Shown one piece after another: positions 10,655 to 24,797 of a DNA stretch of 64,000 nt; the stretch's first letter is position 1; the number at the start of each line of letters is the position of its first letter. Both the position numbers and the translations under genes were made by a program. Source of the DNA: Jejubacter calystegiae (GTDB lineage: Bacteria; Pseudomonadota; Gammaproteobacteria; Enterobacterales; Enterobacteriaceae); contig NZ_CP040428.1 of NCBI RefSeq assembly GCF_005671395.1, positions 2,356,001-2,420,000 on the forward strand, written 5' to 3'. Below the pieces are notes generated by a model. It was not told the DNA's origin. It did not search any database and saw only the letters and a list, made by a program, of their open reading frames with translations.

Positions 10655-10831
10655 ATGAAGCAGAGGGAATTCCGGCGTTTCCTGGCCCGCCAGGGAGCCA
10701 CCTTCGTTGAAGGGAGAAGCCATGTGAAGATCTATCTTAATGGCCGGCAGTGTGTGATGCCTCGCCATCCGGGCAGGGAGCTGAATGAGAGTCTGCGCAG
10801 GGCGATTTTGCGGCAGCTCGATATCATTTAA
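10655..10831 (+). CDS. hicA: HicA-type mRNA interferase toxin
   Basis: 58 aa from the ATG at 10655, chosen because GGAGG lies 5-7 bp upstream. The sequence MKQREFRRFLARQGATFVEG, then RSHVKIYLNG and PRHPGRELNESLRRAILRQL, matches the small dsRBD-like HicA fold, with the catalytic histidine at about residue 23 (RSH). HicA toxins cleave mRNA and are neutralised by the HicB encoded next. This pair lies between thiI and yajL, which are adjacent in E. coli K-12, so it is an acquired module. The AT-rich stretch at about 10560-10650 probably carries its promoter and HicB operator, which I could not define precisely. Confidence 0.85.
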   Translation: MKQREFRRFLARQGATFVEGRSHVKIYLNGRQCVMPRHPGRELNESLRRAILRQLDII

Positions 10832-10845
10832 CAGGAGGTCACAGG

Positions 10846-11268
10846 ATGCGTTATAAGGTTAATCTTGAAGTGGCACAGGAGGGGGGATGGTTTGTCTCTT
10901 TCCCCGATATTCCTGAGGCTCTTACCCAGGGCGACAGTCGTGAGGAAGCACTGGCGATGGCTCAGGACGCCCTGGTGACTGCGTTTGATTTCTACTTCGA
11001 AGATGGTCGCCAGATTCCGGCTCCGGCGAGCATTCAACGCGATGATAACTGGGTCGATGTGCCCGCCAGCGTTGCAGCGAAGGTGATATTGCTTAATGCG
11101 CTGCTGGAAGCGGAGATCTCTCAGGCCGATTTGGCGCGCCGTTTACGTACCCGTCCCCAGGAGGTGTCCCGTATTGTAAACCTGGCGCATCCGACCAAAA
11201 TCGATACTATTGAGCGGGCGCTGGCGGCATTGGGGCTGCGCCTGGAACTGTCCGCGACTCCGGGTTGA
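10846..11268 (+). CDS. hicB: HicB-type antitoxin with C-terminal HTH domain
   Basis: 140 aa, 14 bp after hicA, with an AGGAGG ribosome site. The N-terminal RNase-H-like HicB fold shows the hallmark GGWFVSFPDIPEALTQGDS (about residues 13-31) and ALVTAFDFYFED. The C-terminal part from about residue 75 (KVILLNALLEAEISQADLAR) is a Cro/Xre-like helix-turn-helix used for autorepression. The toxin-first order is normal for hicAB. Its TGA is immediately followed by the complement of the yajL stop with no spacer. Confidence 0.88.
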   Translation: MRYKVNLEVAQEGGWFVSFPDIPEALTQGDSREEALAMAQDALVTAFDFYFEDGRQIPAPASIQRDDNWVDVPASVAAKVILLNALLEAEISQADLARRLRTRPQEVSRIVNLAHPTKIDTIERALAALGLRLELSATPG

Positions 11269-11862
11269 TCACTCCTGGTAGTAGTTATAGATCCCCGCCG
11301 CCATCACCAGTTGGCCTGCGACTTCATGGGCCTTTTCGGTGCTGACCAGCAGATCGATAATCTTCAGCGCGAAATCGATGGCGGTGCCTGGCCCCTGGCT
11401 GGTTAACAGGTTAAAGCGGGGATCCCAGACTACACGGCGTTCCTTCCATTGCTCCGTTGGAATGGTCTCTTTCAGGCCGGGAAAGCCGGTCATATTGGCG
11501 CCGGGAAACAGATTGTGAGGGACCAGCACTGTGCCTGCGGCAGCGCAGATGGCGGCCACAATGCGCCCCGAAAGATGAAACTGGCGGACGGTTTCTACTA
11601 ACAGCGGGCTATCGCGAAAGCATTGCGCGCCGCCAAGTCCGCCAGGCAGAATAATCACATCGAATTCGCCATCGGCGACTTTAACCAGCGGCGCATCGGT
11701 CAGTAGTCGAACACCGCGTGAGCAGGTGATGGTTAAATCGCCGTCGCTGGCTACGCTGGCGGTCGTGACTTTAATCCCCGCCCGTACCAGCAGATCGATA
11801 GTGGTGACGGCTTCCGTCTCTTCACTACCAGGCGCCAGGCAAACCAGTGCTGATGCGCTCAT
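11269..11862 (-). CDS. yajL: YajL, DJ-1/PfpI-family protein
   Basis: 197 aa DJ-1 superfamily protein implicated in protection from oxidative and carbonyl stress (chaperone, with a disputed deglycase activity). The nucleophile-elbow cysteine is Cys106 in AAICAAAG, with the conserved acidic residue near EETEAV (Glu15-16). The start at 11862 is preferred to the ATG two codons upstream because AAGGAG is then 7 bp away and the N-terminus [10 protein letters not shown] matches E. coli. The gene overlaps the 3' end of panE by 38 nt. It formerly ended in an intergenic gap but now abuts hicB. Confidence 0.95.
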   Translation of the reverse strand: MSASALVCLAPGSEETEAVTTIDLLVRAGIKVTTASVASDGDLTITCSRGVRLLTDAPLVKVADGEFDVIILPGGLGGAQCFRDSPLLVETVRQFHLSGRIVAAICAAAGTVLVPHNLFPGANMTGFPGLKETIPTEQWKERRVVWDPRFNLLTSQGPGTAIDFALKIIDLLVSTEKAHEVAGQLVMAAGIYNYYQE

Positions 11863-12736
11863 AGTCATTCTCCTTACGTTTTATCTGTTCGAACAGGCGG
11901 CTATTGTGCGGCGCTTCCAGTCCATGAGCTCGGGCGCGTTTCAGCAGATAGCCGGTGATGTAGTCGATTTCGGTGTGACGTCGGGCGCGCACGTCCTGTA
12001 GCATGGAGGAGGCATTCCCTGCGGTGGCGCCAATCACCTGCCATACGTAGTCGAGTAATCCTTCCCGTGAGGTGTGGTGCCCTTCGCGTGCCATCACCAG
12101 CGCCACTTCGTTGCAGATAAGCTCCACCTCACCAGGCCGGGCGCGCAGAGCGCCATTGTTACAGTCGTGCAGGGCCGTCAGGGGGTTAATAGCGCAGTTG
12201 ACCGCCAGTTTTTTCCAGGCAATGGCGCTGATGTTATCGTGCCAGGCGACATCGGGCAGGGCGTGCTGTAGCGCTACCGCCAGTCCACTATGCCGTTGCC
12301 CAGCCTCGTTACCCGGCCCAATATGCGTCAGGCCACTGGCGACGTGGATGACCTTATTACCTTCGCGCTTTGCCGCCTGTGTAGTCACGCCCACCAGTAG
12401 CGGCTGGCGTACGCCCTTGAGCTCCTCCAGGGTCCCCATTCCATTGTGCAGCAACAGTATTGGACTGTTTTCCGGTAATTCTGCGACCAGGTGGCGCACC
12501 GCGTCGGAAACCTGCCAGGCTTTCAGTGTCACCAGTAGCAGGTCGCTGTGAGCCAGAAAATCGCGATTATTGGCGGTGAACGTTAGATTAATGTGAGTGC
12601 CGTCTGTCTCTGTGACATCGGCTGTGCACGAGGTCTGGGGGACGCGCAACCAGCCCTGCAATTGATGGTGCTGTTTGTACAGGGCTGTGAGCCACAACTG
12701 GCCCAGCGCGCCGCAACCCAGTACGGTAATCTTCAT
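11825..12736 (-). CDS. panE: PanE, 2-dehydropantoate 2-reductase
   Basis: 303 aa, the same length as the E. coli enzyme. It reduces ketopantoate to pantoate with NADPH for pantothenate/CoA synthesis. The Rossmann motif is [11 protein letters not shown] at residues 5-15, and the catalytic-domain segment [17 protein letters not shown] carries the conserved Lys and Asn. The ATG at 12736 has GGAGG 5 bp upstream; longer in-frame readings lack homology. It is divergent from yajQ and translationally overlaps yajL. Confidence 0.96.
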   Translation of the reverse strand: MKITVLGCGALGQLWLTALYKQHHQLQGWLRVPQTSCTADVTETDGTHINLTFTANNRDFLAHSDLLLVTLKAWQVSDAVRHLVAELPENSPILLLHNGMGTLEELKGVRQPLLVGVTTQAAKREGNKVIHVASGLTHIGPGNEAGQRHSGLAVALQHALPDVAWHDNISAIAWKKLAVNCAINPLTALHDCNNGALRARPGEVELICNEVALVMAREGHHTSREGLLDYVWQVIGATAGNASSMLQDVRARRHTEIDYITGYLLKRARAHGLEAPHNSRLFEQIKRKENDYERISTGLPGAW

Positions 12737-12870
12737 TATTCCTCCCCACCGGCCGTGGTCCGGTGTTATGCATTGATGACACGAAGCCGGGGGCGATCCC
12801 CGTCTGCGTGTTGTTTTGTGCAGCTTAGTGGGTATTATGCAATGCGACAAAACAGGAGGGAGATAAAAAC

Positions 12871-13362
12871 ATGCCATCTTTTGACATTGTATCCGAAGTC
12901 GATATGCAGGAAGTGCGTAACGCGGTGGATAACGCCAGCCGCGAACTGGAGACCCGCTTCGACTTCCGTAACGTAACCGCAAGCTTTGATCTTAATGATA
13001 AAAATCAGACGATTAAGGTCGTTAGCGAGTCTGATTTTCAGGTTAACCAACTGCTGGATATCCTGCGCAGCAAGCTCCTGAAGCGTAATATCGAAGGCAG
13101 CGCTATCGAAGTGCCGGACGAGTTTGAGCACAGCGGTAAGACCTGGAGCGTGGACGCCAAACTGAAGCAGGGGATCGAGACTGCGCAGGCGAAGAAGATT
13201 GTGAAACTGATTAAAGACAGTAAGCTGAAAGTGCAGGCTCAGATCCAGGGGGAGCAGGTGCGGGTAACCGGCAAGTCACGCGACGATCTGCAGTCAGTGA
13301 TGGCGCTGGTGCGCGGTGGTAATCTGGGACAGCCTTTCCAGTTCACCAACTTCCGCGACTAA
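12871..13362 (+). CDS. yajQ: YajQ, nucleotide-binding protein (UPF0234)
   Basis: 163 aa, made of two ferredoxin-like repeats, full length. YajQ-family proteins bind nucleotides or RNA and in some pathogens are reported cyclic-di-GMP receptors; the role in enterobacteria is not settled. Conserved segments are [20 protein letters not shown] at the start and [20 protein letters not shown] at the end. RBS GGAGGGAG precedes the ATG. The 134-bp gap to panE holds the divergent promoters. Confidence 0.94.
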   Translation: MPSFDIVSEVDMQEVRNAVDNASRELETRFDFRNVTASFDLNDKNQTIKVVSESDFQVNQLLDILRSKLLKRNIEGSAIEVPDEFEHSGKTWSVDAKLKQGIETAQAKKIVKLIKDSKLKVQAQIQGEQVRVTGKSRDDLQSVMALVRGGNLGQPFQFTNFRD

Positions 13363-13370
13363 TGCGGATG

Positions 13371-13396
13371 ATGGGGGGAGGGACGCCTCCCCCCAT
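13371..13396. terminator. bidirectional hairpin between yajQ and yajR
   Basis: An 11-bp stem ATGGGGGGAGG / CCTCCCCCCAT with GACG loop lies between convergent genes. There is no clear T-run, so it may block RNA decay as much as terminate. Confidence 0.6.
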
Positions 13397-13400
13397 GCTG

Positions 13401-14771
13401 TCAGGCAGCAGTGCCGTTGATGATTTGTTCGATATCGAAACGGTTGGTCACTTTGCTGTCAATTTTCACGTAGGCGCTGCCCTCGCCCGGGACGATAATC
13501 GCCTCGCTTACGCCGGGTGCAGCCAGCAGACGGCGCTGTAGATCGGGATCCCGGGCCGCTGCCTCATTCAGTTCCACGCGCAGGCTGCTTACATAGGGCG
13601 GCTCACTCATGGTCATGCTTACCAGCAGCCAGAGGGTTGCCAGCAGCGCGCCGCACAGAAAAACGGTCTGGGAATCGAGCAGACCGTCCAGCCAGCCTCC
13701 CAGTGAACCGCCGATGGCAACGCCGATAAACTGGCTGGTGGAATAAACGCCCATCGCCGTTCCTTTATAGCCAGCCGGGGACTCTTTACTGATAAGCGAC
13801 GGTAGCAGCGCTTCCATCAGGTTAAAGGCCAGGAAGAACAGTTGAACGCCCAGCGCCAGGGTCCAGAAGCCGGTACCGGCGCCCCAGAGTACAATCTCCG
13901 CAATAATAATCAGTGCCACGCAGCCGACGAAGACGCGCTTCATCCGGCGTTTGACTTCGGCATAAATAATCAGCGGCAGCACCGATGCGAATGCGATTAG
14001 CATGGTGCACAGATAAACCTTCCAGTGCTGTTCGGCAGGGAGTCCTGCCCGCTCCAGCTCGCCAGGCAGCGCCACAAAGGTGGACATCAGCAGGATATGC
14101 AGACACATAATGCCGAAGTTCAGCTTCAGCAACTTCGGGTTGCTCATCACTTTACTAAAACAGCCACGTACCATGCCGGAGTCGCGATTCAGCACATGGT
14201 TTTCACTGGAGGGGACAACCAGCAGCGTAATGACGATGCCCAGGGTCGCCAGTAGAGCGATCATCCAGAACAGCCCGTGCAGTCCGGCGGCATGCGTTAC
14301 TATGGGGCCCAGCACCATCGCGATAGCGAAGGTGACCCCGAAGCTGATGCCGATAAACGCCATGGCCTTGGTGCGGTTCTGTTCCCGGGTGAGGTCTGAA
14401 AGCAGCGCCATGACTGCGGCGGCAATCGCGCCTGAGCCCTGCAGGGCGCGGCCGAGGATGACGCCCCAGATGGAGTGGGAGAGGGCGGCAATAACGCTAC
14501 CCAGCACGAATATCAACAGGCCGCCGATAATCAGCGGTTTACGGCCAATGCGATCGGAAAGCAGGCCGAAAGGAATCTGGAAGATAGCCTGAGCCAGGCC
14601 GTAGATGCCGATCGCCAGACCGATGAGCGCTTCGCTGGCGCCCTGTAGCGCCATGCCCCATGTGGTCAGAACCGGCAGCACCATAAACATGCCCAGCATG
14701 CGTAGTGAAAAGACCGTCCCTAACCCCCAGGTGGCGCGCCGCTCCAGGGGCGTCATTTTATAGTCGTTCAT
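13401..14771 (-). CDS. yajR: YajR, MFS transporter with cytosolic YAM domain
   Basis: 456 aa from the start MNDYKMTPLERR, which matches the E. coli protein; a 9-residue longer reading is possible but not supported. Twelve hydrophobic segments fill residues about 15-385. MFS motif A appears as GLLSDRIGRKP near residue 68. The C-terminal ~65 residues (LRVELNEAAARD ... YVKIDSKVTNRFDIEQ) form the ferredoxin-like YAM domain known from the YajR structure. The substrate is unknown; proton-driven drug-type efflux is inferred from the family. Confidence 0.94.
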   Translation of the reverse strand: MNDYKMTPLERRATWGLGTVFSLRMLGMFMVLPVLTTWGMALQGASEALIGLAIGIYGLAQAIFQIPFGLLSDRIGRKPLIIGGLLIFVLGSVIAALSHSIWGVILGRALQGSGAIAAAVMALLSDLTREQNRTKAMAFIGISFGVTFAIAMVLGPIVTHAAGLHGLFWMIALLATLGIVITLLVVPSSENHVLNRDSGMVRGCFSKVMSNPKLLKLNFGIMCLHILLMSTFVALPGELERAGLPAEQHWKVYLCTMLIAFASVLPLIIYAEVKRRMKRVFVGCVALIIIAEIVLWGAGTGFWTLALGVQLFFLAFNLMEALLPSLISKESPAGYKGTAMGVYSTSQFIGVAIGGSLGGWLDGLLDSQTVFLCGALLATLWLLVSMTMSEPPYVSSLRVELNEAAARDPDLQRRLLAAPGVSEAIIVPGEGSAYVKIDSKVTNRFDIEQIINGTAA

Positions 14772-14877
14772 TAGTACCTCGGAATAAAAGCCGGACATAG
14801 TGTAGTGTGCGGCCAGGGAGGGGTAAATATTAGCTTGTTTAGCAAATATTACAGGAAGTTACCTGCAAGATGCCGAT

Positions 14878-14904
14878 AAAAAAGGCCGCTTACGCGGCCT
14901 TTTC
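14878..14904 (-). terminator. cyo operon terminator
   Basis: The stem AAGGCCGC / GCGGCCTT with TTAC loop is followed on the minus strand by a T-run. The same hairpin core occurs downstream of ppiD at 32020. Confidence 0.8.
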
Positions 14905-14917
14905 GTCATGCAGTGAG

Positions 14918-15805
14918 TTATCTGACCCAGGTCAACAGGTTACCGGATTCCGGCACCATAAAGTCGACCGACATCATCACGCTCAGCGAAGTGATAGCGA
15001 CGATAGAGAAGACGAAAAGCTTACGGGCCCAGACGCGATCGTTCTCGGTCTTATAGCCAGAAAGCGCCATCCCCAGCCACCATACGCTAACCGCCGCGGC
15101 AACAATCAGATACTTGTAACCGGCGTAGCCGCTCAGCGACAGCATCAGCGTGGCCACTGCAAAAGCGATGATGTAGAGCGTAATGTGGTTCTTTGCCACA
15201 GGCACGCCTTTCACTACCGGCAGAACCGGAATGTTGGCGGCCTGATAATCCTTAAAGCGGAAGATGGCAATCGCATAGGAGTGCGGCATCTGCCACAGGC
15301 TAAAGATAGCCAGCAGGATCAGGGCACCAGCGTCGAACTCGTTGGTGACAGCACAGTAGCCGATCACCGGCGGCGCCGCGCCGGAGAGACTGCCGATCAA
15401 CGTACCGTAGACGGACTTGCGCTTCATATACAGGCTGTAGACGCCTACATAAACCACGAAGCCCATCACCGCCAGCCACATGGCTAGCGGGTTGGCACCA
15501 AACCACAGCATCATGAAGCCAGCAATACCCAACAAGGTGGCGTACACCAGCGATACTTTCGGTGAGATCAGGCCTTTTACCAGCACCCGATTCTTCGTTC
15601 TCTCCATTTTCTGGTCGATGTCGCGGTCGATCACGTTGTTATAAACGCAACCAGACGCCACCACCAGCGATACGCCCATCAGGGTGTAAAGGAAGAGGGG
15701 ATAGTCAATACTGCCCTGTGAGGCCAGTAAAAATCCCCCTATGACAGAAATTAAATTCCCGAAAATAATTCCTGGTTTCGTGACTTGCAGGTATTGCTTA
15801 ATCAT
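14918..15805 (-). CDS. cyoE: CyoE, protohaem IX farnesyltransferase (haem O synthase)
   Basis: 295 aa UbiA-family membrane enzyme that attaches a farnesyl group to haem B, giving the haem O used by CyoB. Aspartate-rich prenyl-diphosphate motif [18 protein letters not shown] lies near residues 57-74, and the second conserved loop [20 protein letters not shown] near 125-145. About nine membrane segments are visible. It is the last gene of the cyo operon, 10 bp after cyoD; farnesyl diphosphate comes from IspA, also in this window. Confidence 0.96.
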   Translation of the reverse strand: MIKQYLQVTKPGIIFGNLISVIGGFLLASQGSIDYPLFLYTLMGVSLVVASGCVYNNVIDRDIDQKMERTKNRVLVKGLISPKVSLVYATLLGIAGFMMLWFGANPLAMWLAVMGFVVYVGVYSLYMKRKSVYGTLIGSLSGAAPPVIGYCAVTNEFDAGALILLAIFSLWQMPHSYAIAIFRFKDYQAANIPVLPVVKGVPVAKNHITLYIIAFAVATLMLSLSGYAGYKYLIVAAAVSVWWLGMALSGYKTENDRVWARKLFVFSIVAITSLSVMMSVDFMVPESGNLLTWVR

Positions 15806-15815
15806 TTTGCCGCTC

Positions 15816-16144
15816 TTAGTGAAGCATCATGTTGTGGTTAAGATTCCACATAATCCAAATCGAGCCCACCACCACGATGGCGATGATTAGCACGGTAAAG
15901 ACAAAGGCAATCATGTTCCAGCCGCCCTCCGAAGAGGTGTTCAGGTGCAGGAAGCACGACAGATGGACCAGAAGCTGAATCACTGCGGTCACCACAATCA
16001 CCCAGAGCAGGGTAGAGGGGGACGCGCTGCCATTCATTACCATCCAGAAGGGGATCACCGTCAGGATGATAGAGAGAATGAACCCGGTCATGTAGGTCTT
16101 AACGCTGCCGTGATGTGCGCCGGCGTGTTCGTTGGAATGACTCA

Positions 16145-16145
<1 letters not shown>
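15816..16145 (-). CDS. cyoD: CyoD, cytochrome bo3 oxidase subunit IV
   Basis: 109 aa with three membrane helices. It assists CuB incorporation and assembly of the cytochrome bo3 ubiquinol oxidase. The start at 16145 gives [20 protein letters not shown], and its ATG shares one base with the cyoC stop, so it is translationally coupled. Longer in-frame readings would lie inside cyoC. Confidence 0.96.
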
Positions 16146-19710
<3,565 letters not shown>

Positions 19711-19760
19711 TTAACGACCTCAATTCCACGGGGATCTGGTGGCGTTTAAAGTGTGCGGGC

Positions 19761-19789
19761 ATTTTACGGGATGGTTACATTACTGTAAA
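19761..19789 (-). promoter_or_regulatory. cyoA promoter
   Basis: Reading the minus strand, TTTACA (19789-19784) and TAAAAT (19766-19761) are separated by exactly 17 bp, about 50 bp upstream of the cyoA start. This is the best sigma70 match in the region. Confidence 0.65.
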
Positions 19790-19995
19790 CATGGGGGGTG
19801 ATGTGTCAGAGAGCTGTTACCGGGTTCTGTTGGTAGTGTCACATGAGATGCAACAAAATGTAAAACAACAGAGGCGACGGGCACATGACGGGAATTATAA
19901 CCAAATTAAATGTAAAGAAACGTCAATCAGGCACATTGGTATAACCATTCGGATAAAACCAACAAATAATTAACAAAACAACATCAAACAATAAA

Positions 19996-20090
19996 CAAAA
20001 AAGGCGGGAAAATAATTCCGCACCGTGCTGAACCGTTTAATTCCATGCGCACGTAATGACAACCAGAATTATTTTTCACCGCCCTTTTTG
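19996..20090. repeat. imperfect long inverted repeat in the cyoA-ampG gap (possible ampG terminator)
   Basis: CAAAAAAGGCGGGAAAA with TAATTC (19996-20018) is mirrored by GAATTATTTTTCACCGCC with CTTTTTG (20066-20090) around a ~47-nt loop. On the minus strand the distal arm ends in CCGCCTTTTTTG, so it could terminate ampG transcription. The remainder of the 436-bp gap 19711-20146 is AT-rich and holds the cyo promoter; I see no gene in it. Confidence 0.5.
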
Positions 20091-20146
20091 TTAACCATAA
20101 ATATTCAAATTGACGTTTGTTTGACCATAAATTAGCCACTTTGGTT

Positions 20147-21631
20147 TTATGTCGCGGCACGTTTCTCGTCGCGGCGTAGCGCCAGCCAGTCCAGCACGCT
20201 GCCAAACAGAATACCCATTGCCGCCAGTAGTGCTCCCCACTCCAGCAGGATGGTGCCAAAACTGAAGGCCGTGATATCCAGCGCATTCAGGATCAATACT
20301 AAAAGCCAGGCGCCCAGCAGCAGGCAGCCTGTGCCCAACAGGCGTAACGCAAAGCGATAACCGCCAGCGAAAGCACTACGGGTCATAAAGTCGCCGGTGC
20401 GTTGGGTGTACTCCAGAGTACTGCGGCATAACAGCAACAGCAGAATGCCGGGAACCGCGGCGGCGACGGAAAAGAGATAGAACTCGGACCAGCCATGGGT
20501 TTCAACAAACCAGCCTGCGATGGGGCCAACATAGACCCTCCCCACTGCCGACAGCGCTGAAAGCAGGGCGAACTGGGTGGCGGAAAAGGACTTATTACAC
20601 AGCGTCATCAGTAGTGCGACAAAGGCTGAGGTCCCCATACCGCCGCACAGGTTTTCGAAGAAGACGGCGCCAGCCATGCTGAACATATGTTTATCGGTAA
20701 TGGAAAGCAGCCAGTAACCTGCGTTGGAAACCCCCTGTAGAATGCCGAAGATCAGCAGGGCCCGGAACAGGCTCATCCGCTGCATCAGAGCGCCGCCATA
20801 CAGTGCCCCAACGATGGTCGCGAGCAGCCCCAGGGTTTTATTCACCACGCCCACTTCACCGGCATCGAAGCCGACGCCGCGGATCAGAAAGGTCGTGGTC
20901 AGGCTCATGGCGAAGGCGTCGCCAAGCTTATACATCACGATCAATAACAGAATCAGCCAGGCGTTGTTGCGGCCGAAAAAGTCGCGTAGCGGCGCCACCA
21001 CGGCCTCTTCCAGACTTTTAGGCACCGGAATGGCGTCTGTCGGCTCAGGGGCCAGCCAGGTCGCTATCAGGCAGGGAATCAGCAGTGCGGCCATCAGCCA
21101 GTAGGTGGCATTCCAGCCCAGATATTTATCCGCCAGCCATAGCGCCAGACCGCCAGATACCAGCATTGCCAGACGGTAGCCCAGCACGCTGATAGCAGCG
21201 CCGCCGCCGCGCTCTTCCGGCGGCAGCACGTCGGTCTTCCAGGCATCGAAGGCGATGTCCTGAGACGCAGAGCAGAAGGCGGTCAGTACTGCCAGTGCCG
21301 CCATCCAGCGCAGGTTGCTGGCGGGATCCAGAAAGCCCATTCCGGCAATGGCCACTAGCAGCAGAAGCTGGGTAATCAGCAGCCAGCCGCGACGTCGGCC
21401 AAACAGCGGCGGACAGTAGCGGTCCATTGCGGGCGACCACAGGAATTTAAAGACGTAAGCCTGACCCACCAGAGAGAAAAAGCCGATGGTCTTAAGATCG
21501 ATATTTTCTACCGTCATCCAGGCCTGGAGCGTGCCGGAAGTCAGGGCGAGAGGGAGGCCGGATGCGAAGCCCAGAATCAGCAAAACCGCTGATTTAGGTT
21601 GCTGGAAGAGGCGAAGGTAGTGACTACTCAT
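20147..21631 (-). CDS. ampG: AmpG, anhydromuropeptide permease
   Basis: 494 aa MFS-type inner-membrane transporter that imports GlcNAc-anhydroMurNAc peptides from the periplasm for cell-wall recycling; in species with ampC-ampR it is needed for beta-lactamase induction. The N-terminus MSSHYLRLFQQPKSAVLLIL and the segments GFASGLPLALTSGTLQAWMT and FGRRRGWLL are typical. About 14 hydrophobic segments are visible. The C-terminal ~60 residues differ most from E. coli. yajG is 51 bp upstream on the same strand and probably cotranscribed. Confidence 0.95.
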   Translation of the reverse strand: MSSHYLRLFQQPKSAVLLILGFASGLPLALTSGTLQAWMTVENIDLKTIGFFSLVGQAYVFKFLWSPAMDRYCPPLFGRRRGWLLITQLLLLVAIAGMGFLDPASNLRWMAALAVLTAFCSASQDIAFDAWKTDVLPPEERGGGAAISVLGYRLAMLVSGGLALWLADKYLGWNATYWLMAALLIPCLIATWLAPEPTDAIPVPKSLEEAVVAPLRDFFGRNNAWLILLLIVMYKLGDAFAMSLTTTFLIRGVGFDAGEVGVVNKTLGLLATIVGALYGGALMQRMSLFRALLIFGILQGVSNAGYWLLSITDKHMFSMAGAVFFENLCGGMGTSAFVALLMTLCNKSFSATQFALLSALSAVGRVYVGPIAGWFVETHGWSEFYLFSVAAAVPGILLLLLCRSTLEYTQRTGDFMTRSAFAGGYRFALRLLGTGCLLLGAWLLVLILNALDITAFSFGTILLEWGALLAAMGILFGSVLDWLALRRDEKRAAT

Positions 21632-21682
21632 GAGAAACCCGGTGACGGGCCCGGCATGGCTGCCGGGCCGTAAGTGCGGCGA

Positions 21683-22261
21683 TTAACGGGCGTTCTTTTT
21701 AATAAAGTCGTGAACGCTGGTGTCCTGCGCCATTTCGGCAATGGTGTCAGTCAGTACGGTGTTAACCGCGTTAGTGATATTTTTGTTGGTGGCCTGGAAG
21801 GCACCTTCCACGGTATAAGTGGAACGGTACTGTTTGGTCATGGTGTTGCCATTCTGAGCCGTGGCAACGATAGAGATATCGGCCTTAGTCGCGATGTTGT
21901 AACGCACGTTCCCCTGGGAAACGTCGGCGAACAGCTGGTTAACGATAATCTGCAGATCGACCGGCGCGCTCGGACCAACCATATATCCGCGGGCGGTCAT
22001 CTGTTTTTCCAGCACTTCCTGAAGCAGGAAACGCAGATCGCGGGAAGGCGTCAGGGTCACCAGTTGGTTATTACGGTTGACCTTAGCCAGCGCCTGATCG
22101 GTACGTTTGTCTGCCCCGTTAATGCTGACAGTCACGCCCATCAGGCTGGGATCCTGCTGGGGCAGGGCTATTTTGGGGGAGACTTCAATCGTGTTGGACT
22201 GCGAAGCACAACCAGCCAGCATAGCCAGCGCCATCAGCGGTAAGAGTATTTTCTTGAACAT
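21683..22261 (-). CDS. yajG: YajG, predicted lipoprotein
   Basis: 192 aa with signal peptide MFKKILLPLMALAMLAGC, whose lipobox LAGC gives a lipidated Cys18. The start ATG at 22261 matches the E. coli N-terminus; a GTG two codons upstream is an alternative. The mature part (PSLMGVTVSINGADKRTDQA) belongs to the YajG family of unknown function. Its fixed position upstream of ampG suggests a link to envelope or peptidoglycan recycling, which is inference only. Confidence 0.93.
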   Translation of the reverse strand: MFKKILLPLMALAMLAGCASQSNTIEVSPKIALPQQDPSLMGVTVSINGADKRTDQALAKVNRNNQLVTLTPSRDLRFLLQEVLEKQMTARGYMVGPSAPVDLQIIVNQLFADVSQGNVRYNIATKADISIVATAQNGNTMTKQYRSTYTVEGAFQATNKNITNAVNTVLTDTIAEMAQDTSVHDFIKKNAR

Positions 22262-22545
22262 GTTCACTTGTCTCGAATGTCACAAAGGCAGCAAAATTCC
22301 GGCCATCATATCATTGCTGCCGGTAAGGGGAAGTGCCAAACGCAGGTATTCCCCCCAGATTCCTCCTTTTTAAGAGTCGAAGTAAGGAAATGCCCATTTT
22401 TGCACAGGTGACTGATGTATCAGCTATGTTAGGATTCTTTCCCCTGAAGGGCCGGGTTTTTTATTGTTAAATGCATTGGAAGCGGTAAAAGCGGCTAACA
22501 TTGAAAGGGATGGGTGACATCCCCTGCGTTGTCGAGGTAAGCATT

Positions 22546-22866
22546 ATGATGGTACGCGAGCGAATAGAAGCAAAATTAAGAGCAGCCTTTGACCCCGTGT
22601 TCCTGGAAGTCGTTGATGAGAGCTATCGTCACAATGTCCCTGCGGGTTCTGAAAGCCATTTTAAAGTCGTTCTGGTAAGCGATCGCTTTGCCGGAGAACG
22701 TTTTTTAAACCGTCATCGTCTGATTTATGGGGTATTAACCGAAGAACTGGCCGGTAGCGTTCACGCACTGGCGCTGCATACCTACACCCACAAAGAGTGG
22801 GAAGGATTGCAGGATACCGTGGTGGCTTCGCCGCCCTGCCGGGGAGCCGGTAGCAGCATCGCCTGA
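22546..22866 (+). CDS. bolA: BolA, stress-response morphogene/Fe-S related regulator
   Basis: 106 aa class II KH-like BolA fold. Family signature segments are [20 protein letters not shown] (about residues 23-42) and [16 protein letters not shown], with the conserved His that coordinates a [2Fe-2S] cluster with monothiol glutaredoxin. BolA affects cell shape and biofilm genes under stress. The ATG at 22546 follows GAGG by 8 bp. GCGGCTAACATT near 22491-22502 resembles the -10 of a sigmaS/gearbox promoter, expected for bolA but not proven. The 284-bp gap from yajG holds the divergent promoters and no other gene. Confidence 0.95.
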   Translation: MMVRERIEAKLRAAFDPVFLEVVDESYRHNVPAGSESHFKVVLVSDRFAGERFLNRHRLIYGVLTEELAGSVHALALHTYTHKEWEGLQDTVVASPPCRGAGSSIA

Positions 22867-22910
22867 CGTTAAAGTCGGCGGCGACAGGAGCCGCCGCATT
22901 CTCACGTTGT

Positions 22911-22952
22911 AAAACAGCGCCAGCCACATCAGTGACTGGCGCTGTTTTATTG
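22911..22952 (+). terminator. bolA terminator
   Basis: A 13-bp stem AAAACAGCGCCAG / CTGGCGCTGTTTT (22911-22948) ending in a T-rich segment. Confidence 0.85.
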
Positions 22953-23026
22953 CCTGCCCGGGTATCGAAGCCAGAATCGGTATCGGGAACTGTGAAAGAG
23001 GTCCCGGCCGCAAACTTGCGCCGTCC

Positions 23027-23055
23027 TCGACTCACTACAGTGATGCCGCTATAAT
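23027..23055 (+). promoter_or_regulatory. tig promoter
   Basis: A perfect TATAAT (23050-23055) with TCGACT (23027-23032) 17 bp upstream. The transcript would have a ~145-nt leader before tig. The 339-bp gap 22867-23205 otherwise holds only the bolA terminator. Confidence 0.6.
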
Positions 23056-23196
23056 GCTGCGTCTTAATTTTCGGAACGTCTTCGGGATGATTCTGGCGAC
23101 AGGGAGTGTGACTCTGGCTTCAGAGGGGCATCCCGGTATGGAGAAGCGTGTAGTAGAACGGGCTTCCAGAGTTGACCGAGTACTGTGATTTTTTGA

Positions 23197-24504
<1,308 letters not shown>

Positions 24505-24523
24505 TTTCGTCTTACGCTGAAGG

Positions 24524-24555
24524 GCCCGTCACCTGTTGGGTGACGGGCTTTTTTT
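24524..24555 (+). terminator. tig terminator
   Basis: Stem GCCCGTCACC (24524-24533) with GGTGACGGGC (24539-24548), then seven T. Confidence 0.9.
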
Positions 24556-24629
24556 ATCTTACGCAAATGGTTCAGAAACGGGCTAAAAAGCGTAACGGTG
24601 GGTTAGCGGACGGCCAAAAGGTTGTTATG

Positions 24630-24658
24630 CTTGAAACAGGGTACGATCGTCCCCACCT
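24630..24658 (+). promoter_or_regulatory. sigma32 heat-shock promoter for clpP-clpX
   Basis: CTTGAAA (24630-24636), a 14-bp spacer and CCCCACCT (24651-24658) match the sigma32 consensus CTTGAAA-N(11-16)-CCCCATNT well. It lies ~140 bp before clpP. Confidence 0.7.
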
Positions 24659-24797
24659 CTACGGGACGGTTGCCGGTAACGACCCTGGCTGATTATCCGT
24701 CGATGCGTGAGCCGGGCGCGCGCCGTAGTCAAGGCGCTGACGTCCTGGTAAAATCAGAACCAAAGGTCAGTAAGATCGAGAATTCAAGGAGACGGAA

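Noticed and set aside
12784-12810. CGGGGGCGATCCCCG as another CRISPR-repeat relic
   Set aside because: Only the GC stem resembles the repeat; flanks do not match, so it is an ordinary short hairpin.
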